A DNA stretch of 42,597 nucleotides from Anaerolineaceae bacterium (GTDB taxonomy: Bacteria; Chloroflexota; Anaerolineae; Anaerolineales; Anaerolineaceae). The stretch is taken from contig JAENZD010000004.1 in the NCBI GenBank assembly GCA_016841445.1, positions 166,861-209,457 of the forward strand, read 5' to 3'. Below, in pieces: positions 9,003 to 17,830 of this stretch. The notes beneath the pieces were generated by a model. It worked only from the letters and a program-made list of their open reading frames with translations, was not told the DNA's origin and made no database searches. Position 1 is the stretch's first letter. Every line of letters starts with the position of its first letter. The position numbers and the translations under genes were made by a program.

Positions 9003-9039
9003 TTGAGAAAAAAGGGGAAAAGTGGAAGTGAAAAGGTGA

Positions 9040-9160
9040 AAGGTGAGGTAAGGAATCAGGTATCAGGCAATCAGGTATCAGGCAATATGATATCAGGTAA
9101 TCTGGAGATCAGGAAGCTGGGAACAGGTTTTAGTTATCAGGTGATCAATAATCAGTGACC
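9040..9160. repeat. Degenerate ATCAGG repeats, part of a 330-bp non-coding gap
   Basis: The gap from 9003 to 9332 contains no convincing gene. Between about 9050 and 9150 a motif close to ATCAGGNAA recurs some eight times with varying spacing, after a stretch of AAGGTGAAAGG-like sequence at 9015-9045. The same vocabulary appears at 19060-19225. The rest of the gap, 9160-9332, shows nothing I recognise. Confidence 0.7.
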
Positions 9161-9332
9161 CCATTTTTATTTGCGAGCCCCGACAAAGGCATACGGGAAG
9201 TATTTGTAATTGGAGATTGAGGCATGGTGAAGAGCATTTGAAGGAATTTATCATCGCAGTAGGAGCTACCACCTGATATAATAGCATTTAGTCATAATCA
9301 TATACCCTTCGTCTAGCCTCCTGGAGCGAAGC

Positions 9333-10463
9333 ATGGATATTACCCCTGTCGAAAGCAAGAGGGCATTAAAAGAATTCATTGAATTTCCGTATCATCTTTA
9401 TCATGATGACCCACTATGGGTACCCCCACTTCGATCTGAGCAGCGTGCACAATTCGATCCTAAGAAGAACCCGATGCTGGCCCACTGCAAGACCCAGCTA
9501 TTTCTTGTTAAAGATGGGTGGAGAGTCATTGGGCGCTGTTCTGCCTTCATTGATCACCTGGCGGTGGATTATTGGGGTGAGCCTATCGGGTTATTTGGAT
9601 CTTTTGAATGTATTGAAAACTCGGAAGCAGCGTTTTTACTGCTGAACGCTGCCCGCGATTGGTTGGTTAGTAGAGGTATGAAAGCCATGCGGGGACCCTG
9701 GAGTTTTGCATCGCAGGAGTGGGGTTTGGAAGTTGAGGGGGGTGAACGACAGCCGGTGATCCTGGCACCGCACAACCCAACCTGGTACGGAGAGGTTTTT
9801 GAGCAGTTTGGGTTGGCGAAAGCGATGGACCTGCTTGCTTACCTGGCTGATATGAAAACGGGTTACACGATGCCTGAGCGGTATTTGACCCTGACCGAAC
9901 GAATCCAATCCAGATATAAAGTGACAGTGCGACCGGTCAATATGGATGACCTGGAAAAAGATGTGATGACTATCGTTGATGTGTCAAACCGCTCGATATG
10001 CGATAATTGGGGCTACTACCCGGTCACCGAGGAAGAGGCACGCGCGATGGCACGCGACCTGAAGCAAATCGTCAACCCTGATGCTTTGCTGATCGCCGAA
10101 AATTCTCAAGGAGAGCCGATTGGGTTTGGGCTTTCACTGCCGGATGTCAACATGCTGCTTAAGGGAATGAACGGCCGGTTATTCCCGTTTGGGTGGTTAA
10201 AACTGCTGTTCGGGATGAAGAATATCAGCCAGTATCGCATGTGGGCATTGGGTGTTATCCCGGAATACCAGGGGAAGGCTATCGATACATTATTGTACAA
10301 AGCGACACATGATGCACTGAAAAAAGTACTGGTCACGATGGAAATAAATTATGTTTTGGAAAACAATGACCGCATGAACAACGCACTTATGAAATTAGGT
10401 GTGAAACCCATCCGCCGCTACCGGGTTTATGAGATGCCATTCCACTCAAATTCATCTGAGTGA
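9333..10463 (+). CDS. YghO-like GNAT-fold protein
   Basis: 376 aa, soluble, no signal peptide. The N-terminal half resembles the uncharacterised YghO family (PYHLYHDDPLWVPPL near residue 20, RGPWSFASQEWGLEVEG near 120-136). The C-terminal third resembles a GNAT acetyltransferase core, with LIAENSQGEPIGFGLSLPD near 250 and ALGVIPEYQGKAIDTLLY near 305, the latter being the acetyl-CoA-binding type loop. GGAG lies 7-8 nt before the ATG. It stands alone on the plus strand, between the repeat region and the ABC transporter. Acyl transfer to an unknown amine is the most I would infer. Confidence 0.65.
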   Translation: MDITPVESKRALKEFIEFPYHLYHDDPLWVPPLRSEQRAQFDPKKNPMLAHCKTQLFLVKDGWRVIGRCSAFIDHLAVDYWGEPIGLFGSFECIENSEAAFLLLNAARDWLVSRGMKAMRGPWSFASQEWGLEVEGGERQPVILAPHNPTWYGEVFEQFGLAKAMDLLAYLADMKTGYTMPERYLTLTERIQSRYKVTVRPVNMDDLEKDVMTIVDVSNRSICDNWGYYPVTEEEARAMARDLKQIVNPDALLIAENSQGEPIGFGLSLPDVNMLLKGMNGRLFPFGWLKLLFGMKNISQYRMWALGVIPEYQGKAIDTLLYKATHDALKKVLVTMEINYVLENNDRMNNALMKLGVKPIRRYRVYEMPFHSNSSE

Positions 10464-10575
10464 TAATATTGAAACCAATCAATGAAATAGGAAAACGAGA
10501 TCAAAAACGAGGAATTTTAAGGTTTGGAACTGAAATTTTAATGTAACTTTACTTATAAAAATATTGATCTTCAGT

Positions 10576-10599
10576 TAGAATGGTGTTGTCTATACAACA
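10576..10599 (+). promoter_or_regulatory. Operator-like palindrome upstream of the BMP transporter
   Basis: The 300-bp gap before the transporter holds an inverted repeat TGTTGT-ctat-ACAACA (10584-10599), directly next to a -10-like TAGAAT (10576-10581). The form TTGT-N4-ACAA resembles sites bound by GntR-type repressors. No clear -35 box is present and no regulator gene is adjacent, so this is a candidate only. I see no other gene in 10464-10763. Confidence 0.35.
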
Positions 10600-10763
10600 T
10601 CTCGATCTGGCCTTTTTATATTGATTGGGTTGGTTGATCGACATTTTTGTTGTCAGTACATGATTGAGAAGTGTGTATTACAATTAAATGGAGGTGGTAC
10701 GGTTCAAAGAGACATTGCAGAAATTTCAAATCCTAAAAAGTGATCAGAAAGTAGAGGAGAATT

Positions 10764-12011
10764 ATGAAGCGTAAATATATTTTGTTTTTCTTGAGTTTGT
10801 TGGTGATTTTCAGCATGGTTTTAACCGCATGTCAGACTGAAGAACCAGTTGTAGAAGAAACTGAAGAAGTAGTCGTAGAAGAAACTGAAGAAGTCGCTGA
10901 ACCAGAAGAGTTCATCTTTGGAATTTTGATGGTGGGACCTTACAACGATAAAGGTTGGAGCCAGGCGCACTATGAAGCAGGGCTTTATGTTGAAGAGAAC
11001 GTGCCCGGAGCCAAGATGATCTATCTTGATTCTGTGAACACCGCAGACCGGCCTGGAACGACCGCCGCACAATTGGCTGATGAACTGGTGCAGCAGGGTG
11101 CTCAACTGGTTATATTCAACTCGGATGATATGAAAGATGATGCAGTTGAATTCACCAAAAACAATCCTGAGATTTTTGTCATTCATGCCTCCGGAGATTC
11201 GGTCTGGGAAGAGGGAATGAATTATCAACCCTTAGCGAACATGGTTAATACCATGGGTGAGATGGAATACGGTAAGATGATTGCTGGTTGTGATGCAGCA
11301 TTGCATACAGAATCTGGCTCGATTGGTTATCTTGGACCCTTAATCAATGACGAAACCCGCCGGTTAGCCGCATCCGTTTATCTTGGCGCCAGCTATTGCT
11401 GGGAGAATTATCTTGGCAATGACCCTGCAGATCTGAGTGTTCGCGTGACCTGGATTGGGTTCTGGTTCAATATCCCCGGCTTTACCGAAGATCCGACACA
11501 GGTTGCAAACGAATTTATCGATTCCGGTGTTGATGTGATCATTTCCGGTATTGATACGACTGAAGCACTTGTTGAAGCCCGTAAGGCATCAAGCGAAGGC
11601 ACACCGGTTCTGGCAATACCCTACGATTTCAACGGCGCTTGCGAAGAAGCCCCCGAGGTTTGTTTGGGTGTTCCTTATTTCAACTGGGGTCCCGCTTATG
11701 TACGCCATATATCAAGTGCAATTGATGGAACCTGGGAAACCACATTTGAGTGGCTGCCCCCCAACTGGGAAGACATCAACGATCTGGATACCACAGCCGT
11801 TGGTTTCGTGATGGGTTCAGCCATGGATGAAGAAGCAAAAGTCACCCTCCAGCAATTCATTGATGAATTAGCGGGTGGGTTGAATTTGTGGACAGGCCCA
11901 CTCAACTACCAGGACGGGTCAACTTTCCTGGCTGATGGTGAAACTGCTACAGATATTCAAATCTGGTACTTGCCTCAATTATTAGAAGGCATGGAAGGCC
12001 GCTCAGAGTAA
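10764..12011 (+). CDS. BMP-family substrate-binding lipoprotein of an ABC importer
   Basis: 415 aa. A signal peptide ends in the lipobox LTAC near residue 23, so the mature protein is a lipid-anchored extracytoplasmic receptor. A low-complexity Glu/Val/Thr linker (VEETEEVVVEETEE) follows, then a BMP (PnrA/Med-like) domain with FGILMVGPYNDKGW near 50 and a type I periplasmic-binding fold. Members bind nucleosides, riboflavin or related compounds. AGAGGAGA lies before the ATG. The next genes encode the matching ATPase and two permeases, separated by a strong hairpin that may set a higher level for this receptor. The ligand cannot be told from the sequence; purine nucleoside is the commonest in the family. 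Confidence 0.9.
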   Translation: MKRKYILFFLSLLVIFSMVLTACQTEEPVVEETEEVVVEETEEVAEPEEFIFGILMVGPYNDKGWSQAHYEAGLYVEENVPGAKMIYLDSVNTADRPGTTAAQLADELVQQGAQLVIFNSDDMKDDAVEFTKNNPEIFVIHASGDSVWEEGMNYQPLANMVNTMGEMEYGKMIAGCDAALHTESGSIGYLGPLINDETRRLAASVYLGASYCWENYLGNDPADLSVRVTWIGFWFNIPGFTEDPTQVANEFIDSGVDVIISGIDTTEALVEARKASSEGTPVLAIPYDFNGACEEAPEVCLGVPYFNWGPAYVRHISSAIDGTWETTFEWLPPNWEDINDLDTTAVGFVMGSAMDEEAKVTLQQFIDELAGGLNLWTGPLNYQDGSTFLADGETATDIQIWYLPQLLEGMEGRSE

Positions 12012-12030
12012 ACACCAATTTTGGTTAAAC

Positions 12031-12064
12031 AAATGGGGAAAACCGTATGGTTTTCCCCATTTTC
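12031..12064 (+). terminator. Intercistronic hairpin between receptor and ATPase genes
   Basis: A perfect 14-bp stem (AAATGGGGAAAACC / GGTTTTCCCCATTT) with a GTAT loop lies 19 bp past the receptor stop and 19 bp before the ATPase ATG. Only a short T run follows. It probably acts as a partial terminator or RNA-stabilising hairpin that raises receptor over ATPase and permeases. Confidence 0.65.
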
Positions 12065-12081
12065 TAATGATAAGATAGCTT

Positions 12082-13590
12082 ATGGATATTGAATTTAGCG
12101 AGATCAATAAATCATTTGGGCAAGTCCACGCCAACGCTGATATTTCTTTAAAGATTCCCGGAGGGGAAATATTCGGCATCCTGGGTGAAAACGGTGCTGG
12201 GAAAAGCACCCTGATGAAGGTCCTTTCCGGGTATATCAACCCTGATTCTGGAGAGATCAGCCTGGGTGGGGAGGTGTCCCATATTTCTTCGCCTGCGGAT
12301 GCGATTGGATATGGCATTGGTATGCTTCATCAGGATCCGCTGGACTTTCCCCCGATGCAGGTCATCGAAAACTTTGTCTTAGGCCAAAAAGGCAGGATGA
12401 TTCTAACTTACAAAGAAAGAATAAAAGAATTTCAAACTTTTCAAAATAAATTTGGTTTTTCTTTGGATCCAAGAGCTTATGTGGAATCCTTAACAGTCGG
12501 CGAAAGGCAGCAACTTGAAATTCTGCGTTTGTTATGGCTGGGGGTGAGGGTTCTGATTCTAGATGAACCGACAACGGGAATCAGTGCTCAACAAAAGGAC
12601 AAGTTGTTCAGGGCTTTACAACTTCTGGCTGGAGAAGGGAAGACGATCATTTTCGTCTCCCACAAGCTTGAGGATGTTGAAAGCCTTTGTGATGAGGTGG
12701 TGGTTTTACGCAAGGGGCGAAAGGTCGGAAAAGTCTCTCCACCTTACAAGACGGATCAACTGATCGAAATGATGTTTGGTAAGCAAATCACCCTGCTTAC
12801 ACCAGAACCTGCTGTTAAGGAGAGGGTTACATTAGAGCTGAAAGATCTTGTGGTTGAAAAATATCCGCTCAGGATCGAGGATGTCAACCTACAATTAAAA
12901 GCTGGCGAGGTTGTTGGGCTTTCAGGGATGGAAGGCAGCGGGCAGGATATTTTGCTGAGAGCTTGTGTGGGCTTATTAAGGCCTGTTGCAGGACAGGTGA
13001 TTATCAATGGGAAAGATCTCTCTCACAAAACCTACCTGGAATTCATGCAAAATAAGGTTTCATACCTGCCTGCCTCAAGAATGGAAGAGGGACTGGTGCC
13101 AGGTATATCTATTGCCGAGCATTTTACGTTAACAGGAAACACGGATAGAAAATTATTTATCGATAAGGAGCAATTTCGTCAAAAAACGCAAGAAAAAATC
13201 GATGAATATCACGTCATTGGTCGTCCTGAAACCCCTGTTGAATCCCTGTCAGGAGGTAACCAGCAAAGGGTTGCGCTTTCTTTATTAAAAGAGTCGCTAA
13301 ATATCCTGTTATTGGAACATCCAACCCGGGGTTTGGATATTGAATCCGCAATTTACATGTGGGAAAAGTTAAAGGAAAGATGTAAAAAGGAGACATCGAT
13401 CATCTTTATTTCGGCAGATCTTGAAGAGATATTAAGGTACAGCGACCGGGTGCTGGTCTTTTTCAGCGGTTATGTTTCAAAACCGCTTGATTCTAGGCAT
13501 ACCAGCCTGGAGCAATTAGGCCAATTGATCGGCGGAAAAGGGTGGGAGGATGAACTTGTCGCAAAGGAAAGCTATGAACCCAGCAAATAA
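12082..13590 (+). CDS. ABC importer ATPase, two nucleotide-binding domains (BMP/sugar type)
   Basis: 502 aa with two fused ABC domains. The first has Walker A GENGAGKST near residue 36, signature LTVGERQQLE near 142 and Walker B VLILDEPTTG near 165. The second has the degenerate Walker A GMEGSGQD near 288, signature LSGGNQQRVAL near 388 and Walker B-like LLLEHPTRGLD near 407. A weakened second Walker A is usual in the RbsA/MglA/NupO type. It energises transport by the two permeases encoded next. The gene runs 16 nt into the first permease gene, which suggests coupled translation. Confidence 0.92.
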   Translation: MDIEFSEINKSFGQVHANADISLKIPGGEIFGILGENGAGKSTLMKVLSGYINPDSGEISLGGEVSHISSPADAIGYGIGMLHQDPLDFPPMQVIENFVLGQKGRMILTYKERIKEFQTFQNKFGFSLDPRAYVESLTVGERQQLEILRLLWLGVRVLILDEPTTGISAQQKDKLFRALQLLAGEGKTIIFVSHKLEDVESLCDEVVVLRKGRKVGKVSPPYKTDQLIEMMFGKQITLLTPEPAVKERVTLELKDLVVEKYPLRIEDVNLQLKAGEVVGLSGMEGSGQDILLRACVGLLRPVAGQVIINGKDLSHKTYLEFMQNKVSYLPASRMEEGLVPGISIAEHFTLTGNTDRKLFIDKEQFRQKTQEKIDEYHVIGRPETPVESLSGGNQQRVALSLLKESLNILLLEHPTRGLDIESAIYMWEKLKERCKKETSIIFISADLEEILRYSDRVLVFFSGYVSKPLDSRHTSLEQLGQLIGGKGWEDELVAKESYEPSK

Positions 13591-14617
13591 ACGCACTTTA
13601 TCAATCGTGTTTCAGCTTGGGGGACTGGTCCTCGCTATTCTGTTTGTGACCCTCATCCTTCTTTTGACTGGTGCTAACCCGCTGGATGTATTTAAAAATC
13701 TAATCGTGGGTGCATTTGGCAGCACAAACCGGGTTGCCAGTATCCTTGTTGTTTGGGTGCCATTAACCCTTGTCACCTGCGGTTTACTGGTGACATTCAC
13801 AACAGGATTGTGGAACATCGGTATTGAAGGGCAGATCACGATTGGCGCAATTTTTTCGACGGGTATTATTCGCATTTTTATGGACACTTCAGTTTCACCC
13901 ATCCTGGTCATCATTTTATCGGTCATTGCTGGCATTGCCGGCGGTGCGATTTGGGCTGTTCTGGTCGGGCTTTTGAAAACTTATGGCGGCGTTAATGAAA
14001 TCTTTGGGGGATTGGGTTTAAATTTCATTGCAACTGCGCTTAATATTGGGTTGATCTTTGGTGCGTGGAGCCGCGAAGGCGTTGCTTCGATGAGCGGTAC
14101 CCAACCTTTTCCGGAGGTTTATTGGCTGCCCAATTTCAGGTCCTATAATTTCAGCTGGGTATCTATTGCGATATCAGTGATCGGCATTGTGATCATTTTT
14201 TTGCTTCTGACAGGAACTCACTTTGGCTTACGGCTAAAGGCTGTTGGAAAAGGGATGAAATCTGCGCACCGTTTGGGTATACCGCCGAAAAAACATATGC
14301 TGCTTGCCTTTTTAATTTGCGGTTGTTTTGCTGGACTGACTGGCGCGCTGCAGGTGGTTGGTGTTTATCACAGATTGATTCCATCGATCTCAAGCGGTTA
14401 TGGCTTCTTAGGATTGATGGTAGCGATGCTGATTAGCTACAAAGCTATTTGGATCGCACCAATTGCTTTTTTCTTTGCAGCCTTGAATATTGGCGGCATC
14501 CAACTCCCGATTGTTCTACAACTTGATTCCACATTAAGCGGTGTACTGCAAGGTAGCCTGGTTTTATTCATTTTATTGATGCAGGGTGTCAAGCAGCGTG
14601 TATTGGGAAAGTCGTAG
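13574..14617 (+). CDS. ABC importer permease 1 (BPD_transp_2 type)
   Basis: About 347 aa from the ATG at 13574, which has AAGGA 5 nt upstream, inside the end of the ATPase gene; the ATG at 13550 has no site. Eight to ten hydrophobic segments are visible. GLWNIGIEGQITIGAI near residue 75 and LKAVGKGMKSAHRLGIPPKK near 230 are the signature loops of the nucleoside/riboflavin-type permease family; the second is the coupling helix that meets the ATPase. It pairs with the second permease to form the channel. Confidence 0.9.
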   Translation: MNPANKRTLSIVFQLGGLVLAILFVTLILLLTGANPLDVFKNLIVGAFGSTNRVASILVVWVPLTLVTCGLLVTFTTGLWNIGIEGQITIGAIFSTGIIRIFMDTSVSPILVIILSVIAGIAGGAIWAVLVGLLKTYGGVNEIFGGLGLNFIATALNIGLIFGAWSREGVASMSGTQPFPEVYWLPNFRSYNFSWVSIAISVIGIVIIFLLLTGTHFGLRLKAVGKGMKSAHRLGIPPKKHMLLAFLICGCFAGLTGALQVVGVYHRLIPSISSGYGFLGLMVAMLISYKAIWIAPIAFFFAALNIGGIQLPIVLQLDSTLSGVLQGSLVLFILLMQGVKQRVLGKS

Positions 14618-14625
14618 GTTGTTAA

Positions 14626-15624
14626 ATGACAGGTGATATGATCCTATTGGGTTTAGCAGGTGTGATAGAAGCGGGAGCACCTATCGTTATCGCTGCGATT
14701 GGGGAAACATTAACAGAACGAGCAGGCGTGATCAATCTTTCACTGAACGGAACCATTATCCTTTCCGGGATGGTTGGATTTTGGGCGGCTTTAGAGACAG
14801 GCAGCATTGCCCTTGGATTTTTAGCAGGTATGGTTGTAGGCGCATTCGTTGCTGCTATCGTTGCTTTCAGCAGTATTACATTGAAACAATCACAAGTAGC
14901 CGTCGGTTTTGTGCTGGCGGTCATGTGTAAGGACCTGGCGTATTTTCTTGGCAACCCGATCATGGGCGCTCAGGCCCCAATACTTTATGCGGCGCCAGTT
15001 CCTTTCCTAAGCGAAATCCCGATCATAGGAACATTGATTTTTAAGCAATCTATCATGACTTATATCAGCATTATCCTGATCATATTCGCATGGTTTTGGG
15101 TTTCAAAAACACGGCAGGGATTGATTCTGAGAGGCGTTGGTGAGAAACCTGCGGCAGCGTTCAATCGGGGTACAAACGTTGTGAGCACACGATACCTATA
15201 TACAATAATAGGCGGTGCACTTGTTGGTGCCGCAGGACCCTTTTACACGCTCAGCGTCAAAGCTGGCTGGAAGGGAACCATCACAGGTTTGGACGGGATT
15301 GGGTGGATCGTACTGGCCCTGACTATTTTTGGGGGTTGGGAACCTTTCCGTGTGGCATTCGGGGCATACTTTTTCGCCTTTTTACAATGGTTAGGTCTGG
15401 TGCTTCAATCAACACTGATATTCATCCCATCGCAAGTGCTGCAGGTTGCACCTTTTCCGCTGATGATTTTGGCTTTGCTGCTGGTGAACCTGGGGAACAC
15501 CGATTGGGTAGAACGCTTCCTGGCGACATTGCCTGAGAAATCAAGGACTCGGGTCAAGAAGTTAATCCGAGCAACGCGCTCACAACCCCCGGCTGCACTG
15601 GGGACTCCCTTCGAGCGTGATTAA
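14626..15624 (+). CDS. ABC importer permease 2 (BPD_transp_2 type)
   Basis: 332 aa, integral membrane. ETLTERAGVINLSLNGTIIL near residue 27 is the family signature, and LRGVGEKPAAAFNRG near 165 is the loop that contacts the ATPase. It starts 8 nt after permease 1 and completes the receptor-ATPase-permease-permease set. Its stop lies 10 bp from the end of the convergent M48 gene. The C-terminal 30 residues are basic and extend past the last membrane segment. An in-frame ATG four codons later is an alternative start. Confidence 0.9.
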   Translation: MTGDMILLGLAGVIEAGAPIVIAAIGETLTERAGVINLSLNGTIILSGMVGFWAALETGSIALGFLAGMVVGAFVAAIVAFSSITLKQSQVAVGFVLAVMCKDLAYFLGNPIMGAQAPILYAAPVPFLSEIPIIGTLIFKQSIMTYISIILIIFAWFWVSKTRQGLILRGVGEKPAAAFNRGTNVVSTRYLYTIIGGALVGAAGPFYTLSVKAGWKGTITGLDGIGWIVLALTIFGGWEPFRVAFGAYFFAFLQWLGLVLQSTLIFIPSQVLQVAPFPLMILALLLVNLGNTDWVERFLATLPEKSRTRVKKLIRATRSQPPAALGTPFERD

Positions 15625-15634
15625 TTCGACAAAA

Positions 15635-16762
15635 TTAAGAAGATTTCCAGTTTTCAGCTTTTTTAATACGGCTGTTCAGTGGCGGGTGACTGTAGAACAG
15701 GAAGACCACCCAGGACTTTGGGTCAATTTCACCTAAATTCTGATTTGCCAGCCTTGTGAAGGCCGAAGCGAAGGCTGACTGCTTTCCAGTGATCTCCAGG
15801 GCAAAATCGTCTGCGAGTCGCTCGCGCCAGCGTGAAAAGGCGTTATCGATTGGCATGGTGATCAATTGATAAAACGAAAGCAAAATCATTAAAGCCGGTA
15901 AGCTAGCAGGATCTTCAACGCCATTCAAGCCAAAGGAAGAAATCGCCCAATTCATGGCAAGGGAGACAAGGAAGAAACCCAGGGCGGTTAATAACGTGCC
16001 GAATCCGATTAACCAGGGGACATCATGATGGACATGGTGACCGAGTTCGTGCGCCAGCACTGTTTCGATTTCATCGAGGGAGAATTCTTCAATCATGGTA
16101 TCGCCAAGGATGATGCGGCGGGTATTGCCCAAACCGGTCAGGGCCGCATTGGCCTGCTTGGTCCTGCGAGACATATCCATTTTATATACCCCTTTGACCC
16201 TGGTTCCGGCTTCTTTTGCCAGGTTGATCAACCGTTCTTCCAGGTCTGCATGGTCTTCTCCCAGGGGGGTGAACTTATTGAAGATCGGCATGAGCAGCAC
16301 TGGCGCCAGGTTGGAGAGGATCACGCTGAACAAAAGCATGCCGCCGGTCAGCCACAGCCACCAAAGGCTCCCGGTGTTTCTGAGAATCAGGTACACAACT
16401 TCTAGCAACAAAAAGCCTAAAACGGCACCGACGGCCAGACCTTTGATCTGGTCGATCAGCCAATCTTTGAGGGATTGGGTTGAGAGGTCAAACCGGTGGG
16501 GCAGGACATAACTGGAGAAATAACCCAGGGGCAGGTTCAATAAGAAATAAATACCGCCAAAAATGAGGGCAAAAACGGCGATCAGGAGCCAATCCCCCTG
16601 GATGAAACCTGCCAACCAGGTTCGTAAACCAACAGACCATCCTGTTATAAGCCACACCAGGGCATACACCAGGCTAAAGGATTGATCGACGATCCAGAGC
16701 CTGCGTTTGATACGTGAATATTGCTTGGCTTGTTTCTGTCGCTCGAGGTCAATTTCTGTCAT
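15635..16762 (-). CDS. M48 membrane metallopeptidase, Ste24/CAAX-protease-like
   Basis: 375 aa with about six hydrophobic segments. HELGHH near residue 240 is the zinc-binding catalytic motif, and a downstream Glu in ERLADDFAL near 317 fits the third ligand. Length and layout (long membrane N-terminus, M48 core, two segments after the motif) match Ste24-type proteases rather than the shorter HtpX. It presumably degrades or trims membrane proteins. AAGGAA precedes the ATG, and a TATATAAT box lies some 30 nt upstream. It follows UbiX by 36 bp. Whether it has to do with prenylated substrates is not known. Confidence 0.87.
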   Translation of the reverse strand: MTEIDLERQKQAKQYSRIKRRLWIVDQSFSLVYALVWLITGWSVGLRTWLAGFIQGDWLLIAVFALIFGGIYFLLNLPLGYFSSYVLPHRFDLSTQSLKDWLIDQIKGLAVGAVLGFLLLEVVYLILRNTGSLWWLWLTGGMLLFSVILSNLAPVLLMPIFNKFTPLGEDHADLEERLINLAKEAGTRVKGVYKMDMSRRTKQANAALTGLGNTRRIILGDTMIEEFSLDEIETVLAHELGHHVHHDVPWLIGFGTLLTALGFFLVSLAMNWAISSFGLNGVEDPASLPALMILLSFYQLITMPIDNAFSRWRERLADDFALEITGKQSAFASAFTRLANQNLGEIDPKSWVVFLFYSHPPLNSRIKKAENWKSS

Positions 16763-16798
16763 TTCTATTCCTTCTATTCTGGCTATTATATAAAAATA

Positions 16799-17374
16799 CT
16801 ATGCACCCGCTCCATCCCAGGGTTGATACAGGTCATTTTGAATCCCCATTCGTGCGAGCATCCTACCAACCGTGTTATCCACGACCTGCTCAACCGTGGC
16901 TGGACAATTGTAAAAGGTAGGATTAGGTGGATAGATGATAGCACCGGCTTGCGCTACTTTTTCCATCAAGCGCAGATGCCCCAGGTGGAGGGGTGTTTCC
17001 CGCACGGCCAGCAATAAGGGTCGACCTTCTTTCAGGCAAACATCCCCAGCACGCTGGACCAGGTTTTCTGCATAGCTGTTGGCAATACCGGAAAGGGTTT
17101 TTATTGAACATGGCACCACCAGCATCCCATCTGTGTGAAATGACCCCGAGGCGATAGGGGCAGCAAGATCATTTGGTGGATAGGTGTAGGCTGCCATTTG
17201 CCAAACACCACCAAGCTTTTGTTTGGTTTCCGTTTCCATGACCTGGGCACCCATTTGCGTGATGACAAGATGGACTTCTGCATCAAGCGATTTTAATGCC
17301 TGAAGCATGCGCAGTCCATAAACTGCGCCGCTGGCACCTGTAATTGCAAGAATGATCCGTTTCTTTTCTGGCAT
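16799..17374 (-). CDS. ubiX: Flavin prenyltransferase UbiX
   Basis: 191 aa. ITGASGAVYGLRM near residue 10 (FMN-binding Rossmann-like start), VVPCSIKTLSGIA near 88 and LLAVRETPLH near 120 are UbiX hallmarks. The enzyme joins a dimethylallyl group to FMN and makes prenyl-FMN, the cofactor of UbiD decarboxylases. A UbiD gene lies 3 kb upstream on the same strand, so the partner is nearby. The ATG has no good ribosome site; TATAAT lies exactly 6 nt before it, which points to a leaderless transcript in addition to any read-through from the AcnX-DUF126 genes. Confidence 0.93.
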   Translation of the reverse strand: MPEKKRIILAITGASGAVYGLRMLQALKSLDAEVHLVITQMGAQVMETETKQKLGGVWQMAAYTYPPNDLAAPIASGSFHTDGMLVVPCSIKTLSGIANSYAENLVQRAGDVCLKEGRPLLLAVRETPLHLGHLRLMEKVAQAGAIIYPPNPTFYNCPATVEQVVDNTVGRMLARMGIQNDLYQPWDGAGA

Positions 17375-17380
17375 GATTAA

Positions 17381-17386
17381 ATTATA
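17381..17386 (-). promoter_or_regulatory. -10 box placing the UbiX start at the ATG
   Basis: TATAAT on the minus strand ends 6 nt before the UbiX ATG at 17374. No consensus -35 box is seen at the expected distance. AAGGA occurs 13 nt before the ATG, overlapping this box, too far for a normal Shine-Dalgarno site. Confidence 0.4.
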
Positions 17387-17437
17387 TCCTTGATATCACT
17401 GGGAAAGTTTTCTTTATTTACAAGAATTATGGCTAGC

Positions 17438-17830
17438 TCAATGGATGATTTCAAGCTTTCCCTTATTGCCGTCAACGAGTAGATCCATGTTAGTCTCTAA
17501 ATCTGTCAAATCGACCTGGTCGATGCATGGAATTTCTGCAATGATGCAGCCTACGGCAATGATCGTTTCACATTCGGCATTGACCACTGCCAGGGGGGCG
17601 CAGCCATTTTTCTTGAGCCGGTAGAGGATGTATGAACCGACTGTTGATCCCTTCCCACTTGGGAATACCAGGATCTTTCCGGCTATGGATTGACCACCCA
17701 GATCATGACCGGCTTCTGTAATGATCCCTGTTTCAGGGTTAACACCACCGTAAAAAGAAATCCCCATCTGGCTGACCAGGGCTTGCCCCCTGACAACGCC
17801 GGGAAATATGGCTCTGCCGGAAAGGATCAT
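17438..17830 (-). CDS. Phosphomevalonate dehydratase small subunit (DUF126 / AcnX swivel domain)
   Basis: 130 aa, the full length of a stand-alone DUF126 protein. The family motif FPSGKGSTVGSYILY near residues 56-70 contains the Ser thought to act in dehydration. It overlaps the AcnX large-subunit gene by 4 nt (ATGA), so the two are translationally coupled. In archaea the separate large and small subunits form phosphomevalonate dehydratase, which removes water from mevalonate 5-phosphate. Related AcnX proteins in other bacteria dehydrate 3-hydroxyproline; the UbiD and UbiX neighbours favour the mevalonate role here. Confidence 0.85.
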   Translation of the reverse strand: MILSGRAIFPGVVRGQALVSQMGISFYGGVNPETGIITEAGHDLGGQSIAGKILVFPSGKGSTVGSYILYRLKKNGCAPLAVVNAECETIIAVGCIIAEIPCIDQVDLTDLETNMDLLVDGNKGKLEIIH

